Part shown: piece by piece, positions 6,515-8,192 of the stretch | Layout of the letters: each line of letters opens with the position of its first letter | Position numbering within the stretch: the first letter of the stretch is position 1 | Source: Lentihominibacter excrementipullorum | GTDB taxonomy: Bacteria > Bacillota > Clostridia > Peptostreptococcales > Anaerovoracaceae | Direction: 5' to 3' | Length of the DNA: 8,192 bases | Assembly: GCA_018713975.1 (NCBI GenBank) | Contig: DVOB01000109.1 | Location: forward strand, 1 to 8,192 | The notes under the pieces: model-generated | What the model was told of the DNA's origin: nothing | The model's input: the letters and a program-made list of their open reading frames with translations, nothing else | Database searches by the model: none | Translations under genes and position numbers: made by a program

Positions 6515-7912
6515 TTACAGCTTGTAAGCAGCCTTAACAGCAGCAAGCGACTCGTCCAGAGCAGCCAGAACCTTGTCGATAGTCTCGTAGCTCTGAGTTG
6601 CAGGTGGCTCGATTCTTACTGTCTTGGCATTTACGAGAGTTCCGGCAACCATTACCTTTCTCGCGAACAGCTCCTTAGTTACTTCGTGTCCGATTTCTGC
6701 TTCTGGGAATTCCATGCAGATCAGGAGTCCAGCGCCTCTGTAAGTAGTAAGAACTGTAGGATACTTCTCATGCAGCTTCTTCAGTCCTTCCAGATAGTAG
6801 TCGCCCTTTGCCTTCATCTGTCCAGGGATGTCGTTCTCGAGCATGTACTTGATAGTTGCTATGAAAGCAGCGCATGCCAGAGGGTTTCCGCCGAATGTAG
6901 GGGATCCCAGGATCCATGGATTGTCGAACATCTTTCCTTCAGTTCCAGTGCCTACGCCGGACTTCTCATAAGTCCAAGGTCTAGCGATGATACCAGTAAT
7001 AGGAACAACACCGCCGGACGAAGCCTTACCGAAAGTCATGATATCAGGAGTAACTCCTTCGTAGTCGCATCTCCACATCGTACCAGTTCTTCCAAGACCG
7101 GTCTGGATCTCGTCGAAGATCAGGCAGCAGCCATACTCGTCAGCGATAGCTCTCAGCTCTTTGAGGTATCCATCTGGTGGAATGTTAACTCCGCCTTCAC
7201 CCTGGATAGGCTCAACAACGATAGCGGCAACCTTTTCACCAACAGCAGTCAGGTTAGCAACTGCAGCTCTTGTAGCGTCAGCGTTACCATATTCAACGTG
7301 CTGTACCTGCTGGATCATAGGGATGTAGTCTTCTCTGTACGAACCCTTACCACCGAGGGAGATAGCGCCCATGGACTTACCGTGGAAAGCGTTAACTGTG
7401 GATATGTACCATCTTCCGCCTGTAGCCAGTCTGGCCAGCTTCATAGCCATTTCCATAGCCTCAGCACCACCGTTAGTCAGGAATGAGTACTGCAGATCTC
7501 CAGGAGTGATCATAGCTAACAGCTTGCAGAGATAACCTCTGAGTGGGTCAACCAGCTCCTGGGAGTGGAGGCAGTATCTGTCCAGCTGAGCCTTTACAGT
7601 CTTCTTGATTTCCTGGTTGTTATGTCCGCATGCGAATATACCGAATCCGCCGAGGCAGTCGATAAACTCAGTTCCGTATACGTCTACGAACAGGGAACCG
7701 TCTTCACCGCCGTCACCCCATTCAACGAATGCGGAGTCAGTTGATACTGATTTTCTGTATTCCAGCCATCCTGGGTTGTAGTTTTCGTTGAAGTTCGCAA
7801 TAGAGTCTTTGATGACGCTGGCTTTCTGCTCTTCAGTAAGCTCGTCAGCCTCGATCATGGCAACAACTCTTTTGGCTTCTTCCAAAGCCGCCTGCATGTT
7901 TCTTTCTGTCAT
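6515..7912 (-). CDS. patA: Putrescine-type aminotransferase (class III, PLP-dependent)
   Basis: Probably transfers an amino group from putrescine (or a related diamine) to a 2-oxoacid, giving 4-aminobutanal, the first step of polyamine breakdown in the cytoplasm. It is a full-length class III aminotransferase of 465 residues that follows E. coli PatA (459) closely: NPGWLEYRKSV (46-56), EFIDCLGGFGIFACGH (82-97), LHSQELVDPLR (115-125), AFHGKSMGA (175-183), EPIQGEGGV (234-242), FDEIQTGLGRTG (266-277), FGGNPLACAA (340-349) and MVAGTLVNAKTVRIEPP (421-437). D267 should contact the pyridine nitrogen and K296 (FGKASSGG) form the internal aldimine. Relative to E. coli there are Ser residues after the lysine instead of LG, and extra residues at about 316-327. 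Start: GGGAGG (7919-7924), six bases before the ATG. All 16 Arg codons are AGA, unlike its neighbours, suggesting strong expression. Ornithine or GABA aminotransferase is less likely but substrate is untested. Confidence 0.88.
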   Translation of the reverse strand: MTERNMQAALEEAKRVVAMIEADELTEEQKASVIKDSIANFNENYNPGWLEYRKSVSTDSAFVEWGDGGEDGSLFVDVYGTEFIDCLGGFGIFACGHNNQEIKKTVKAQLDRYCLHSQELVDPLRGYLCKLLAMITPGDLQYSFLTNGGAEAMEMAMKLARLATGGRWYISTVNAFHGKSMGAISLGGKGSYREDYIPMIQQVQHVEYGNADATRAAVANLTAVGEKVAAIVVEPIQGEGGVNIPPDGYLKELRAIADEYGCCLIFDEIQTGLGRTGTMWRCDYEGVTPDIMTFGKASSGGVVPITGIIARPWTYEKSGVGTGTEGKMFDNPWILGSPTFGGNPLACAAFIATIKYMLENDIPGQMKAKGDYYLEGLKKLHEKYPTVLTTYRGAGLLICMEFPEAEIGHEVTKELFARKVMVAGTLVNAKTVRIEPPATQSYETIDKVLAALDESLAAVKAAYKL

Positions 7913-7991
7913 AGTTATCCTCCCTTTTTTAGGTTTTTTCTTTCGCCGCCTGAAATTAACGGCAATCGATGTAACTTCTGTCTATTTATAT

Positions 7992-8009
7992 ATTCAATAT
8001 TCATGCCAA
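7992..8009 (-). promoter_or_regulatory. Possible sigma-54 (-24/-12) promoter for the aminotransferase gene
   Basis: On the minus strand TTGGCATGAATATTGAAT resembles the YTGGCACG-N4-TTGCW consensus. The -24 GG is present and spaced 10 nt from the -12 dinucleotide, but that dinucleotide is GA instead of GC, a deviation at an important base. Transcription would start near 7982, with a leader of about 70 nt. I found no good sigma-A promoter nearby: TTGGCA here makes a fair -35, but nothing suitable lies 16-18 bp downstream. Confidence 0.35.
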
Positions 8010-8061
8010 CATTATCAACCAAGGTGATTATTTTGCCTTTCAAAATAATAAATTTTCTGAC

Positions 8062-8094
8062 AAATCCTTGATTTCCATGGGTTTTCAAGGGTTT
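8062..8094. promoter_or_regulatory. Long dyad, candidate activator or repressor site upstream of the aminotransferase
   Basis: AAATCCTTGA (8062-8071) and TCAAGGGTTT (8085-8094) form an inverted repeat matching at 9 of 10 positions, around a 13-bp centre containing the palindrome CCATGG. Its middle is about 95 bp upstream of the predicted start, the distance usual for enhancer-type activators of sigma-54. The binding protein is unknown. Confidence 0.4.
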
Positions 8095-8192
8095 AAAATT
8101 TTGAAAAAAATTATAATTTTTAAATCGCGCCGAGGATATATTTGGATCTTAAGGGCATTTTTTGAATATTTTTGTAGCATTTATGATATTTT

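Larger units (their letters stand above)
7925..8192. other. AT-rich non-coding region upstream of the aminotransferase gene
   Basis: Apart from the dyad (8062-8094) and the -24/-12-like element (7992-8009), this region is very AT-rich. It holds a 16-bp perfect palindrome AAAAATTATAATTTTT at 8106-8121 within A/T runs that probably bend the DNA. I see no reading frame with a ribosome binding site and no RNA gene. The leader between 7982 and the ATG has a weak GCCG/CGGC pairing near 7946-7964 only. Confidence 0.5.

Noticed and set aside
6455..7486. Plus-strand open frame of 343 codons opposite patA
   Set aside because: The translation is Ser/Val/Leu-rich low-complexity text that mirrors the codon choice of patA; the minus-strand gene is conserved throughout.
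8095..8192. Small gene or RNA at the right edge
   Set aside because: The sequence is A/T runs with frequent stops on both strands and no ribosome binding site; no RNA family could be recognised.

Overview
The window comes from a bacterial chromosome and every gene I can support is on the minus strand, so the biology reads from right (8192) to left (1). The scpA-scpB pair, strong AGGAGG-type ribosome binding sites, the spore-former-type DD-carboxypeptidase and an iron-sulfur flavoprotein of a kind I associate with clostridia all suggest an anaerobic, moderate-GC member of the Clostridia. A highly biased putrescine-type aminotransferase and a neighbouring amino-acid permease fit an amino-acid or polyamine fermenting lifestyle. 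The exact genus cannot be read from the sequence.

Layout in transcription order. (1) 8192-7913 is an AT-rich regulatory region with a long dyad and a -24/-12-like element upstream of a putrescine aminotransferase gene (patA-like, 7912-6515). That gene stands alone: a bulged hairpin and a strong intrinsic terminator follow it. (2) A sigma-A type promoter at about 6398-6369 starts a compact cluster: scpA (6326-5499), scpB (5509-4904), a D,D-carboxypeptidase (4850-4002) and a cysteine-rich PyrK-like iron-sulfur flavoprotein (3937-2885). It combines chromosome condensation, cell-wall trimming and a redox protein of unknown role. (3) A perfect extended -10 promoter lies so close to the next start codon that the mRNA may be leaderless. 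It would drive a two-component system: a membrane histidine kinase with an extracellular Cache-type sensor (2872-1109) and a response regulator (1104-340). The regulator has no DNA-binding domain; its receiver is fused to a DUF2294/MpsC-like domain. A 12-bp hairpin with a T tract (237-208) ends this unit. (4) The first 51 codons of an APC-family amino-acid permease (155-1) run off the left edge.

The most interesting item is the two-component pair with its unusual output domain and apparent lack of a 5' leader. Next are the double-iron-sulfur-motif flavoprotein in the scp cluster and the possible sigma-54 control of patA. I found no CRISPR array, tRNA, rRNA, insertion sequence or phage gene.
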